From Alisma plantago-aquatica (lineage: Eukaryota; Streptophyta; Magnoliopsida; Alismatales; Alismataceae): a stretch of 64,000 bases of DNA. The position numbers and the translations under genes were made by a program. This document shows positions 11,254-24,094 of this stretch, in pieces. The notes below the pieces were generated by a model. The model was not told the origin of the DNA. It saw only the letters and a list, made by a program, of their open reading frames with translations, and searched no databases. The stretch is from the NCBI GenBank assembly GCA_963693085.1, contig OY856409.1, positions 300,963,558 to 301,027,557 on the forward strand, read 5' to 3'. How positions within the stretch are numbered: the stretch's first letter is position 1; each line of letters opens with the position of its first letter.

Positions 11254-11990
11254 TAGGACTGTCAATGGGGAGGGTATTATCCGTTTACCCTTACCCATAC
11301 CCCTGGAGGGTAAGGGTAAGGGTAAAGATTTTTATTACCCTTTATCCTTTTACCCGTTCCCCGTTTCCCCGCTATACTATAAGGGGAGGGTAAGGTATAG
11401 ACATTATCCATACCCTTTTACCCTTTTACCCTTTTACCCACACATGATATAAAGGTTACACAAATATAAATATTCTAAAGGGGTTTGTATGTAAATGTTT
11501 AACCCTAATACTTTATTCTATCATTGGAAAATGACTTGGTGTTGTACTTGTAATACTTTCTTGTTGAGAGAAAAACATATATCTTGCGGAAAATGAGGTG
11601 TTAGTGAAACACTTATTTGTTATGCATACTTATGCAAAGGAAAAATAATAATTTATGCATAAAAAATATTATTGTGTGAATTGACTTAACTTTATATGGA
11701 GAAACATATGATTTTGAATTGGATATAATGTTTTATATGTTGTTATCAATAAATTAGTTATAAAATTATTAAAAATCAACACACAATGTGTATAAAATTC
11801 TTTTTTTGTCAAAATTACCCGCTTACCCTTTACCCTCCCCGTTTACCCGGTGGAGAAGAGGGTAAGGGTAAGGGGAGGGTAATGGGATTGCTGAGAAGGA
11901 TAATTACCCTTACCCTTACCCACTACCCAAAGAGGGTAAGGGTAAGGGTAAGACCTTACCCTCCCCATACCCTCCCCATTGACAGCCCTA
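11254..11990. mobile_element. Non-autonomous hAT-type element
   Basis: Terminal inverted repeats TAGGACTGTCAATGGGGAGG (left) and, read inwards from the right, TAGGGCTGTCAATGGGGAGG. They are flanked by a perfect 8-bp duplication CTATTGAA (11246-11253 and 11991-11998), the hallmark of hAT transposition. The element is 737 bp with no transposase. Subterminal regions at both ends are filled with GGGTAA / TTACCC repeats in both orientations, separated by an AT-rich core. It is inserted in the CACTA element, so it is younger than that insertion or travelled with it. Confidence 0.9.
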
Positions 11991-11998
11991 CTATTGAA

Positions 11999-13444
11999 GG
12001 CACACTGCCGACACTAACCAGCGCTAGGCTGCAGTGGAAGGCAAGAATGACCTAGGCCACGGTGAAGGCACACCATCATGGAGGCTCACCGACGTCAGGC
12101 CGTAGCAAAAGGAACACGTCCTCCTGGACTGTCACCAATGTCAAGTCGTGGCAGAAAGAAAGCCACGATCGTGGATACTCACGGGTGCTACGTAGGACAT
12201 GCTGCCTTATGGCCACCAACAAGGTCGTCGGAGTTGATCGTAATGCTAGAGATGTGAGTAGTATAGTTGTTGCCTCCCCCTCACAACCTTCAGAGTTATG
12301 ACCCACTCCAAAGTTAACTAATAAGTACCATGATGATAGCATCATTATGTCAATTAAGTTGAATTAAGTACTCATAGATGCAATTAATGCTTTGATCATG
12401 TGTTACCGTTTGGCGCGATGCCCAGCACCGCTTCTCAACCGCATCACCCGAACAACAACTAAGTATGAAGAGGCTAACTGATGCTTTAGTTAAGTATATT
12501 TCCATTTCCAATGTCTTTTGAGACCACAACTAAGGTCATATAGACCTTAAATAAGCATATGACATATTTACATTGCACGCTACCCTGTCACATAGACATC
12601 GACATCGCATGTGCTATTTTTACCCTCACAACTTCCTCTGTCCCACCGCACATAGTTGAGAACTTACACATTTATACAATCAGAATCAGTCGATATCTTA
12701 TCCATACAAAGATAATGGTAATAGAGTCCATCCTTACTTTTATTATGTGTTTCAATATAACGTATTTCTTGCTTTTGACAGTTTTCTTCTTCCAAAGAAG
12801 AGTATTACTTTCTCTGCAAATCAAATTATGATAAATCTTATACGGAGATGCTTCCTCTATCATGCTTGTATGAGTATCTTGGCAATCCATAATGTATTCT
12901 TCACTCGAAAGACTTCCTTATTGATAGCATATGTCATTTCAAAGGAGGTGATCACTTATGAAAGAAATTATTTACCTTCTAATGCATCTGAATTTTTATG
13001 TGCATTTCGTAAATAGTGTTTCTAATGCATCTGAATTTTTATTGTAGGTTTCATTTCTCATTAAATGATGATGACTAATATATTGCATATTCAGTTATGG
13101 GATTAAGCTAGACAAGGTTTTCTTCTTCTATTTACTCTTCGCTATTACAAGAAGTTCCTTTTCATTGGTAAAAAATAAACCAAGCACAAGTTTGTGATGG
13201 GTCTTCTATCAATGTCATGATTCATCAAATTATCATTTCACCTATCAATGAATTAAATTATTATAAATCTGATATATATGGAGATGATTCCCCTTTTGTG
13301 ATGGTCTTCTATTACAAACAAGTAAGATTTCAATCACGAACTAACTCATTATATATATATATATATATATATATTCATAGTTGCTTTCACTATATGTTCA
13401 TATGTTTCTTTGCATTTTCAGGTTTTTTTGATGATTTACATGGA
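11999..13444. other. CACTA interior, no gene recognised
   Basis: Continuation of the GC-richer segment to about 12300, then AT-rich DNA. A (TA)n microsatellite lies at about 13351-13372. Confidence 0.45.
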
Positions 13445-13735
13445 AAAAGATTGAGTGGAGTCTTGTACTAAAAAACTTCTTGGAAACCCCTCCCTATCCC
13501 CTAAACTTCTAAACGCATGTCGTTTTGTTTTTCAACGCACAATGTATATGCTGTTTTGGTTTTCGAGTGAGCATATGGAAAATATGCCCCGTAGCACATG
13601 CGGAAAATGTGTCCGTTGCACATCTGGAGATATGTGTCCATTGCACATTCGGCTTTATGTGTCTGACGCACATCCGGAGATATGTGCATTTCATGTATAG
13701 TGTTTCTAATTCATTGAACTTTCTTTTGCAGGTTC
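13445..13735 (+). repeat. Block with GTTGCACAT words, copy 2
   Basis: Near-identical to 9120-9420, from GAGTGGAGTCTTGTA through GCACAATGTATA and the ATCTGGAGATATGTGTCC units, but with fewer internal units. This shows that the unit number changes within the block. Confidence 0.65.
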
Positions 13736-14339
13736 TCGTTTATTGTTAAATGATGAATATTGATATTCAAATGATATGTGGCATGTACTTGTGGGACTAG
13801 ACTATATATGGTTGTCTTCTTCTATATGTTCTTCACTTCTATGGTCACCTCATTTCTTTGGTGCAAAAAAAATCAAACAAAGTAAGTGCCCTTCATTTAT
13901 ACATATTAAATATGTGAATGTAAGTATTTTTCATCTGTTCATAATAGATATATAAAATAGATTTAACAATTCATAGTAAACATACAAATTATATCTTACA
14001 ATTTATATTGAGTACTCATACATGCAAATAATCTATGTTGAACCACTTGGTTGTACCTATGACTTGTATGCACTGTATTAGAAGTCACATCTTTAGATGT
14101 CCAGAACAAATCTCACTTTTATAACGGTTGGTATGTGAACCCCCACTCACTTACGGTCCTGCTCACACTGATCAACTTACGATCCTTCTCACACACATCC
14201 AATCCATCTCGCTCCCATCAACACACAATAACTATGGCTAGACATGTTAACTTAGCAATGACCATTGGCAACCTCTTTCGCTTTGGACAACGAACTGACA
14301 TCCCTGAGCAGTAGCTTCTCAAAGAACTGATCACCTCTG

Positions 14340-14560
14340 GGAAGTGTATAAATGTGTATGTCGTGTTCGTGTCCTATATTTTTTAAATGTGTATGTCGTG
14401 TTCGTGTCCTATATTTTTTAAAATCACTGTGTCTCGTGACCATGTCCCTCCCGTGTCCGTATCCATGTTGCACATTCAGCTTTATGTGTCCGACGCACAT
14501 CTGGAAATATGTGCATTTCATGCATTATGTTTCAAATACATTGAAATTTCTATTGTAGGT
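14340..14560 (+). repeat. Partial copy 3 of the block plus a short tandem repeat
   Basis: A 35-bp unit (AAATGTGTATGTCGTGTTCG and following bases) is repeated twice at about 14350-14420. The tail of the GTTGCACAT block follows at about 14465-14530. Confidence 0.5.
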
Positions 14561-15029
14561 TCTCATTTATCATTAATTGATGACAATTGATATTCACCTG
14601 ATATGTTGCACATAGTTGTAGGATTGGACTATATATGGTTTTCTTCTATATGTTCTTCACTTCTATGAGCCCCTCATTTCCTTGGTACAAGAAACATCAA
14701 ACATGGGCATTAAAAAAGTAAGTACTCTCATTTCTATACGTTCTTCACTTCTGAACAAAGCTCATTAAATTAGAAAATGTCCGACCTTATCATTTTATAA
14801 ATATGTGCATTGAACTAAATTTTGAAACATAAATTTATTTCGGTCTTTATCAATCATACATGTAATATACATTCATAGATTAAGTCTTATGATAAGTGAT
14901 CACACAATAGAATTTTAAAGTTGTATTATCTACCTAGAGGTTGATGTGTCTGTGTCTGACACGTTTCTGACATGGATATGCTTGGACACACGAAGAACAT
15001 GCCTCTGACATGTCCACTTAATAGAAAAG

Positions 15030-15290
15030 TGTTGTCATCCTTATTTGCTTATCGCAACAAAACTAGTAAAAAGTTCATCCTTATGCCTCCTCTTTCCTTT
15101 CTTCTCTACATCTCCATCTCCCCTACTCTTCTCTTGTCCATGCATCTTAAGTAACACTTGAATGTATTCCTCTTCTCTTTCTTTCCTCTCAACCTCCAAG
15201 ACACCTTATTCTTCATCTTCTCCATCACCACCAACATATTTCTTTACCCCCTCTCATTCTTCCTCCAAATAGTACATGTTCACCATTACT
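15030..15290 (+). repeat. Outlying copy of the pyrimidine-rich repeat
   Basis: Matches the units at 9961-11000 (GTGTTGTCATCC, then CATCTCCATCTCCCC, then TAAGTAACACTTGAATGTA), but lies 4 kb away. Confidence 0.55.
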
Positions 15291-15734
15291 TACATAAACA
15301 AAGAAAACTATTGCCCACAAAATTTTGCTTCCCTAGATTTTACCATTCCATATATTCTTACTACAACAATTTTATAATTAAGGATCTTAATATATTTGTT
15401 GAGTTAATTTGTACTCTAACTTGTGGATATATTGTATATGTTGATTGTTGGCTGGATTCCATGGAGATTTCCTTCATGGATGATTTATTTATATCAATTT
15501 GTGTGTTTATGCATAAAGTTTAATATATGTCAAAATATTTATATATAAATCGACATTTTTATTTACTTATAAATTATTCGTTCCTAGTGTCACGTCCTGC
15601 ATTTTTTGAAATTGTGGTCCCTCTTGTCTATGGAGAAATCCATGCATGTATACGTGTTCATGTTTCTTAGGTGAGGATCCAAGTGTGTTGGAAACGTGAT
15701 GGACAAATTTAGGAATTTAGTATTTTTTTGTCAC

Positions 15735-16062
15735 TATAGCTATTTACGACGGAAAAAAGACGTCGTTGTTGACCTTCGTTATCAAGCCTGTTAGTCGTCG
15801 TTACTAGTATCAGCGACAAGTTTGTGTGGTCACAAATAGTATCAACGTCAGCCATTTAATTTCATCGTTAAAACTATTAACGACAAACTATATAAGTCAT
15901 CGTGATTTGTATTAGCGACGAACTGAAATTTTTCACCGTTATTTTTATTAACGGCAAGACCAATAATGACAAGATGCGACGACTTTTTTTTCTCATCGCT
16001 AATAGTTTTAACGACAAACTTATTCACATTTACGACCAACTTTTTCCGCCGTTATTGTGAAG
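15735..16062 (-). repeat. Right subterminal repeats of the CACTA element
   Basis: Dense AACGACAA / CGTCGTTA / TTAGCGACGA motifs in both orientations, mirroring the left subterminal region. Confidence 0.7.
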
Positions 16063-16075
16063 TTTTCCTGTAGTG
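16063..16075 (-). repeat. CACTA right terminal inverted repeat
   Basis: TTTTCCTGTAGTG, followed by the GCA target duplicate at 16076-16078. Confidence 0.85.
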
Positions 16076-18404
16076 GCAGTAAGTATATGTATCCCTCTTT
16101 GACACCTCCTTAGGAGCATACGATTGCTAGGAAATCCCTCGATACTAGGAAAGCCTTTGACGACCCCTTGAGGTCCATGATTCGGGAGCATATAAAAATT
16201 AATTCAATTTCATTTATTTTAACATTAACTTGAACATTAACATTATCATGATCCATGAATTTTAATATGATGGGATTTCTCCCGTTGAATCATAATAGGA
16301 TTTCTCCCTCATAAACCATAATAGGGTTTCCCCTTTCTTGAGCATGATTCATAAATTTTTAATCATAATTAGGATTTTACCATAGACTATAAGTAATCAA
16401 TCAATCAAAGAATGATAAGTATGCATGATGTCTTCTTGACAATGCATTCACATTTCATGAAACATACTAAAGTGCAAAATCATAAATAACATGCACTAAA
16501 CCAAAACTACTTTTGCCAAACATGAATGGTCCACTTATCTAGAGTAGGTCACATTAAGGTCAAGTCCCTTCACTTGATTGAGTCCTCTAATCACCTACAA
16601 TTTGATTAAAATCATAATATGTGCATTATTTCATAGTCATTAAACCCTAATATTGGTCTTTGAATTTTTGAAGAGATTGGATGTGTAAAAAAACATTTGA
16701 AAATAGGCTAGATCAATATAGAATCAAAATACATTTCCAACAAATATTTTTTCTCATTTTTCTAATGTCGTATGCAAAAGTTATGGATTTTACAGTTTTG
16801 ACCAATCACAATTCTGGAACCCATAAGCGTGACATCGATTTAAATCGATAATAATGTGATGTGAATGAAAGGCTACATTACTGGGAAACCATAGGTGTGT
16901 ATGACATGTGAATCAACATGTAAGGGAAAATTAGTCATTTAGCATTGAGTCAAATTTCACGGTTGGTAGATCAAAAGAGTGTATAAAAATTCCAAATTGC
17001 CCATGTGAAATACATTACCCGATTTAGATAGCATGGGTAGCGGAGGGATTTCATGCCATGGAATCTTCCCCTCCATTTATCCAGCAAGCACCATGGCTAG
17101 AGATTAAAGCTCAGATCAAAGTTGAGATATGTTGATCCTTGGGAAAGAAGGGTGCGCCTGCGACGATACACATGCATCCACGAACTTGTCGAGCTCAAGC
17201 TCAAGGTCCAGGGTGCTCAGAGACAACATGAAGCCATCCATCCATGGCTAGCATGAAGCCATACATCCATAGAGACCATATAATGGGCATTTGAAGTTGG
17301 CAAGTTGTTAGCGGGGGTAAGGCAGTGTCACACATCTGATTCCCTTGGACGGAGGGACACTGAAGCGGTTAGGTGACCAGCGTCGGCGAGCATCAATGAG
17401 TAGGTTATAGGGTAAATTGGTTTGAGGAACACTAGGGAAAACTAGAAATAGAGAAAGGAAGAGAGAACACCATGGAATGTTACTGGGCGATCGATTGCCA
17501 AATTGGTGATAGAGAGGGCTGAAGCGGCGTGGTGGTCATAGGAGAAGAAATGTGAGTAGGGTGGGGAGGTTGGTGGCATTGGATGTTGAATTGATGGTGG
17601 AGGAGGAATTTGTGTGGTTTGGCGGTTCTTTTGGGATCACAATATGTACAGTAGAGGTGTCATGGTGGCGACTGTAACCCTCACATGGAGAGGGGGTGGA
17701 AACCCTATTTAGGCATTTCCTCGTCAGCATGAGAGAGAAGGCAAGTAAACCACCATTCTAAATGGGGAAGAGAAATGAAGACGATGCCAAAAGAATCTCA
17801 CAAAATCATTAAGAGACAAGAGAGAATGAGGTCTCGGAAGGAATCACAATGGAACAGTTTGATTCTACAGAAAAGACTGAGAAAGAGGATGATGGATTGG
17901 GTGTTGGATCACATGTAATTAGACTCAGGCTATTGGATGGCACACAGGGGGAGGACGGCAAATGAATGTCACACGTGACACTCAAAATAACCAAACTATA
18001 GCTTTAATACATGCATTGATTAAATTTCCAATTAAATCTTATTCAAACTATAGGGAAAACTTTTGTAATTAAATTGGAGGGTCAAACATGGTCAAAATGA
18101 ACCTAAATTTGGATCACATATCCAATAAATATTCTAGATTCTTTCTATGCCCTTAGATTTATGTTTTGTCCATTATATGTCTATTAATACATTAAAAGCC
18201 ATTATCTTGAAATGTGTACATAAAATTAAAATAAAGTGTATTATCTCTTCATAATTGTTCCTATTGACTTCAACATGAGTTTCCTTCTTAATATTTAACT
18301 TATATCTCTTATATACTTTATTACTATCTTGGAGGAGAGAGAGAAATTAAAAAGGAAGACATGTATTCAACATTTTAAGTTAATTGCAACACATTATGCA
18401 TGGG
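16076..18404. other. AT-rich intergenic DNA between CACTA and element A
   Basis: No gene recognised. About 16240-16370 contains a degenerate repeat around AATAGGATTTCTCCC. 17040-17960 is less AT-rich with short ORFs on the minus strand and no known domain. It may be old LTR sequence. Confidence 0.45.
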
Positions 18405-19330
18405 ATTAAGAGAGAAAGGGGAATTGGTAGAATCCTTAAGGTAGCCAAGGCAGAAGTTAATCATGATATCCAAATCATAGCAGAAAGCCTCAAATTAATT
18501 GCCTTAAAACAAGATCGGTTAGAGTCATCCCTAGGCACCCTTAGGGAGTCACCCCAACAAATAAAAGTTGTGGACTCTCTTTGTGGCATTTTCCAAAGAT
18601 ACGATCACACCACCCTTTGCTGTCAATACCTCTACAACATTCCCATGCAACCCGAAATGGGACAACAACCAGAAGACCTCAATTCAATCCATACTATACC
18701 ACGCCAAGGTTACTACAACCCCAACCAAACTAGAAACCACCCTAGTTTCCAATATGGGAACCCTTCAGGTGCCGCAAACTCTAGCCAACTCCAATCCCAA
18801 CAAAGGCATCCCTACCCTCAAGGCAACAATCGACCACCACCTAGATTCCCATACAACAACCAAAGGAACTTTGGAATCCAACAAAATTACTGAGCAAATC
18901 ATCCAACCTGACCACCATATCAAGGACAACAATTTCAAAACTTAAACATTCCCCCTCAAACCCTCAATCAACCACCTCTTCAACCAAATGTTCCTACCTC
19001 CACCCCCTTAGTTGATGAAAGGATAGATGCCTTAGAGAAAATCATCATTGCCCAACAAGCTCATCAAAAGGCGACTGACACCCAACTAGCTTGTTTGTTT
19101 GCCCAATAGAACCCCCTGCCAGAACTTTTGTGGGGCAGCCTAAAAACAACCCCAAGCATCCCGAACAACTCAAGGTTTTCTCCACTCATTCGTGAAAGGT
19201 GCACTCCCCTCCCCCTCCAGAAAAATCTTCAGACCCTCCTCTAGAATTTGAGGGTGAGGACATGGTAGATGTTGATCCTGAAGCTACACCCAAACCATCC
19301 ATCCCGAAATCCCTCAGGAAGAAGATGAAG
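18405..19330 (+). pseudogene. Element A gag, C-terminal remnant
   Basis: The open frame 18384-18893 aligns with the gag tail of element B. It has the same LKxIAxKQxxLE segment, a zinc-knuckle relic (LCGIFQRYDHTTLC against the CX2CX4HX4C of B), then Asn/Gln/Pro-rich text with GYYNPNQTRNHPSFQYGNP. Stops follow at 18891 and around 19107. The capsid part is missing. Gag would form the virus-like particle and package RNA. Confidence 0.75.
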
Positions 19331-22300
19331 AACTAATATACAAACCCCAACCTCCCTACCAACCCCACCTCAAACAAACAAGACTTGATGCATGTTTCAT
19401 GAAATTTAGGGATGCTATGAAAAAAATACATGGCGGCATTCCCTTCCTTGATGCTTTGGCAGACATGCCCACCTGGTCCAAGTACATGAAATCTCTCTGT
19501 ACTAGGAAGTATGTTACTAAAGAATACAAGACTATTAAACTCTCTAGGACCACTTCAAACATAATCCTAAGTAAGATGCCTGAAAAATAGAAGGACCCAA
19601 GTTCTTTTGGAATAGGATGCTACTTGGGTGACAATGCTTGCAGAAAGGGCCTAGCTGATTTAGGAGCTAGTATATCCATCACGCTCTATAGCCTTTGCAA
19701 AAGACTAGGATTCAATGACATGTTACCCACAACATGATTATCCAACTGGCGGACTCATCCACAACCAAACCCATGGGAACATTCCGGTTAAGGTTGGAAA
19801 AGATGCCTATGTCCCTTGTGATTTTGTGATCATGGATATCAAGGAGATTTATGCTACCCTCTCATTTTCATATGTCCCTTCTTAGCCACCACCTGTGCCT
19901 TGATTGATGTTGAGGCCGATACCATTTTTTTAAGATTAGGGAAGCAAACCCTAGAGTTTGGAGTGTTTGAAAGCATGAGGGGACCTAGTCTTGAGGAAGA
20001 GGTCTACCTCCTCGATTGCATTGATAAATTATCCCAACTAAGGCAGGAATGGGAGTTAGTTGATGACCCCCTACACACTGCCCTCACTATTCCCGCCGAA
20101 TGTGATTTTGACAATGAACCATTAAATCAATTCAAGATTCATTTAGATAACTTTGAGGAGATCCCCAATGCTAGAATTGAAGACCTTAAGATGATCTCCA
20201 CCATAGAAGAAATGCCTGAACCACCAAAGGCCCCAGAAATGAAGACTCTCCCCATAGGCCTGAAATATGTCTTTCTTGATGAGCTAGAACTGTGCCCTGT
20301 CATAATAAATTCTACCCTTCCCCTCGAACAAGAAACCAAACTTATGGGTGAACTTAGGAAAAAAGGAGATGCTCTGGGGTACAAAATGGCAGATCTAGTT
20401 GGAATAGCCCAATCCATCTGCATCCATAAAATCCCAATGATAGAAGACCGCAAACCTTCTCAATATTTGCAATGAAAACTCAATCCAAACATGAAGGAAG
20501 TAGTCTATCTAGAGATGATTAAACTTTTGACTGCATGAATCATCTATCCCATCTCCGACTCCCCATGGGTCAGCCCAGTTCAAGTTGTTCCCAAAAAAGG
20601 GAGGGACTACCATCATCTGAAATGAGAAGAATGAGCTCATTCCCACTCGCGCAGTCACATGGTGGAGAATGTGCATTGACTACAGGAAGCTCAACAAAGC
20701 AACTTGGAAAGACCACTTCCCACTTCCCTTCCTAGACCAAGTTCTCAAACACTTAGCCCATCAACAATACTTCTGTTATCTAGATGCCTACCTAGGATTT
20801 TATCAAATTCCTATCCATCCTGAAGATCAAGAGAAAACCACCTTCATATGTCCCTTTGGTACATATTCTTTTAGACGAATGCACTTTGGCTTGTGCAATG
20901 CACCAACCACTTTCCAAAGATGTATGTCTGCCATTTTTTTCAAGATTAACTAAAATAGTCATGGAAGTGTTCATGGATGATTTCTCTGTCTATGGATATA
21001 GTTTTGATTATTGCCTTAAAAACCTCTCCTTGTCCTTGATAGATGTATTGAGTCACACTTAGTCCTTAATTGGGAGAAATGTCACTTCATGGTTAAGGAG
21101 GGTATTGTTCTAGGCCATAAGGTGAGCAACCAAGGCATTGAAGTGGACAAAGCTAAGATTTAGGTCATCACCAAGCTTCCTCCCCCAAACTTAGTCAAAG
21201 ACATTTGAGCCTTCTTAGGACATGTCGGCTTCGATAGGCAATTTATTTGTGATTTTTCCAAAATCACAAAACCTCTCACCAATCTTCTTCAAAAGGAGGT
21301 GCCTTTCCATTTTGATAAGGCGTGCATGGAGAGCTTTCTATGTTTAAAAAATGCTCTCACAACCACTCCAATCATTCGTGCACCAAACTGGCCCCTTCCC
21401 TTTAAAATCATGTGTGATGCTAGTGACTATGTTGTAGGTGCCATTTTAGAACAGAGAATTGAAAAGAAACACCATATCATTTATTATGCATCCAAGACCT
21501 TAGATGAGGCTCAACGAAATTACATTATCACTAAAAAGGAAATGATATACATTGTCTATGCATTTGATAAATTTCGCTCTACCTTGTTGGTTCAAAAGTT
21601 ATTGTTTACACTGATCATGCAGTCGTTCGCTATCTCATGACCAAGAAGGATGCCAAGCCTATACTCATAAGATGGATTTTGTTATTGCAGGAGTTTGATC
21701 TAGAAATTTTAGACAAAAAGGGGTCTGAAAATGTCGTGGTTGACCACCTAAGTAGACTAAGCTATAGCCCCATTGATGAAAAACCCATAAATGAATCTTT
21801 ACCTGATGACCAACTGCTCAAGGTAGACTCCCAATTCCCTTAGTTTGTCGATTTTGTAAACTATTTAGCTGCAGGTGTATTGCACCCCGAGTATACGGGA
21901 CACTCTAAAGCTAAATTTTTACATGACATCAAAAATTATTATTGGGATGAACCTTATATTTTTAGACTTTGTGCCGATGGTTTGTATCGTCGTTGTGTAT
22001 CCCACAAAGAAAGCATTGACATTATAGAACAATGTCACTCTGTCCCCTATGGTGGTCATATGAGTTCCCAAAAAACAACTAGAAAGGTCATGCAATGTGA
22101 ATCCTTTTGGCCCACTCTCATGTGACCAATGTCAAAGGACGGGTAACATTTCCAAGCGTGACCAAATGCCCCTCACCTCTTAGAAAGAATTTGAGAATTT
22201 TGACGTCTAGGGGATTGACTATATGGGCCCATTTCCTTCTTCTTACGGGTTTGCTTACATTTTAGTCACAGTCAATTACGTGTCAAAATGGGCTGAAGCC

Positions 22301-23127
22301 ATACGCACTAAAACATGTGACTCTAAACCTTTTAAGAAACTCTTTAAAGACATCATTTTCCCTAGATTTGGAGTCCCTCCCACTGTTATTTCCGATGGGG
22401 GTCCCACTTTTGGAGAAAAGTTTTGAGGCTCTTTTGAAAAGGCATGGGGTTTACCACAAAGTTGCCACTCCTTACCATCCTCAAACCAGTGGGCAAGTGG
22501 AAGTTTCCAACAGACAAATCAAATCCATTTTAGAAAAAATTGTTGGACGCACTAGGAAAGATTGGGTGTTAAAAATCAATGACGCTCTGTGGGCATATCG
22601 TACTGCTTACAAAACACCCATTGGTACCACCCACTTCAGACTGATCTACGGTAAGTCATGTCACTTACCAATAGAATTAGAGCACAAGGCCAGCTGGGCC
22701 ATCAAAAGTTTAAATTATGACCTTTATGTGGCTAAAGAGAAATGTCTTCTCCAAATGAATGAGCTTGATGAACTTAGAATGAGAAAATGCAAGGATCTAC
22801 AAAGACAGAACCAAAATGTGGCACGATGGTCACATCAAGCGCAAAGACATTAGAGAAGGGGATCAAGTTTTAGTTTTTAATTCAAGATTATGACTTTTTC
22901 CTGGAAAACTCAAGTCAAGATGGTATGGCCCCTACATTGTCAAGTTTGCCTATCCACATGGCGCTTTACTTCTCTGGGATAAAGTTTTGGGTGAATTTAA
23001 GGTTAATGGGCACCGACTTAAAAGATACATCACTACTGAAGACGTTGTCGCTTCAGATTCAACCAAATATTCACCTTTGGAAGACTTGAACCTAACCGAC
23101 CCCACAACTCCCCCAGAATCCAAATAG
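19331..23127 (+). pseudogene. Element A pol (protease, RT, RNase H, integrase), broken
   Basis: A protease region with KDPSSFGIGC and the catalytic-site motif DLGAS follows a TAG at 19588. The RT (20535-21060) shows WRMCIDYRKLNKAT, FCYLDAYLGFYQIP and the active-site box EVFMDDFSVYG, with a frameshift just before that box. RNase H (about 21299-21650) has MCDASDY. The integrase (21880-22850) has an H/C zinc region, GIDYMGPF, SDGG and GQVEVSN, giving the D, D and E residues. Further stops lie at 20473, 21841 and 22123. The pol frame ends at 23127 with the conserved GGQAT-type leader into the next region. It is Athila-like in all motifs and cannot make a functional polyprotein. Confidence 0.85.
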
Positions 23128-23229
23128 TTTGATCCTTGTTGGGCCAGGACGTAAAACAAGGTTCTAGTTGGGAGGCAACCCAACACTATCTTCAATTTCT
23201 TTTTCTTCCTAATTTTTGTTGTTTTTATT

Positions 23230-23600
23230 CGATTACCTCCCTTTCTGGGGATTGATCCAACCGGTTCATACAGCCAGTCGATCGGTTCAACCATCGCTGT
23301 TGGGCCATCTCGACATCTTAGTCGATCAGCTCGGCTTGGGTCTTGATCCTATCATATTTCAGACAAAGCGGTCGCTCCTATCCTCCCTTTAATGCAATCA
23401 CCCATCTTTGCTCGTTCATGACTGGCACTCAAGGCGGACTAGCCAATCGGCTTATTTACCAGCTGATCGGCTCAGAGGATTCATTTTTCTATATAGTTCC
23501 TCCTAAGGCAAGTTGAACCCTCCCATCTCACTCTCTAGCCCTAGCCGCCGCTCCACCCTCGCGATATCTCACTCTCACACGGCTTCGGATAGGATCTTCT
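23230..23600 (+). promoter_or_regulatory. Element A internal promoter-like region
   Basis: Between pol and the third ORF, words of the GTCGATCGGTT / AGCTGATCGGCT / AGCCAATCGGCT type recur. They are followed by CTATATAG at 23489-23496 and a C/T-rich leader with CTAGCCCTAGCCGCC. The same words recur in the U3 of this element's LTR (26510-26830). I infer a second, LTR-like promoter for the downstream ORF. Confidence 0.5.
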
Positions 23601-24094
23601 CGCACTAGGGATGATCGGTGCAAACCTCCATTGGTCACCTAGCCTCTGCCACCGATCGACCCTTCTACTCACCGCTCACTTTCCCCGTTGTGCCTCGTGG
23701 CTCGCCATCGGCCACTCCTCGCTCACCTTGCCATCGCTCGGCCACACCTACCGCCGCTCCCCTAGATTTGTAGTCTCCCTACGAGCTCTACCGCCGTCTG
23801 GCTTGCCCCGCTACCCCTTCCAGATTCCACTTCACTTGCATACCAGCCACCCGTGTCGCCATCCTCCATCCGCCACCACTCGTCTGCTCACCCAGACGAC
23901 CGGCCGTCACCTCAGATGAGAATTTGGTGTGTCTCACCACTGCCTGCTCAGACCAAGATAATAAGCAATGGATGCCGCTTGAAGCCGATCGTCTCAGATT
24001 CCAGACGCCCGACTCGCTTGCCCAACCGCTCATGTCAATTTTACCAGCCGATCGTTTCAGTGACTAAACGGTCGACTCGTCCCTTACGACAATC

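Larger units (their letters stand above)
6121..16075. mobile_element. CACTA (En/Spm-type) DNA transposon, non-autonomous
   Basis: The left end is CACTACAGAAAAT at 6121. The right end read inwards is CACTACAGGAAAA, ending at 16075. Both are flanked by the same 3-bp duplication GCA (6118-6120 and 16076-16078), as expected for CACTA transposition. Subterminal DNA at both ends is packed with AACGACAA / CGTCGTTA-type motifs, the usual layout for transposase binding. No long transposase ORF remains in the 9,955 bp. The interior instead holds duplicated blocks, pyrimidine-rich tandem repeats, a possible retroposon and a hAT element. It would need transposase supplied in trans. Confidence 0.85.

Noticed and set aside
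11270..11980. Interstitial telomere-like repeat (GGGTAA)
   Set aside because: The plant telomere unit is TTTAGGG; here the hexamers face both ways within hAT ends with a clear target duplication.
15590..15720. Start of a chromovirus LTR (TGTCACGTCCTGCA)
   Set aside because: It is suggestive but lies inside the CACTA element with no matching LTR end or internal region visible.
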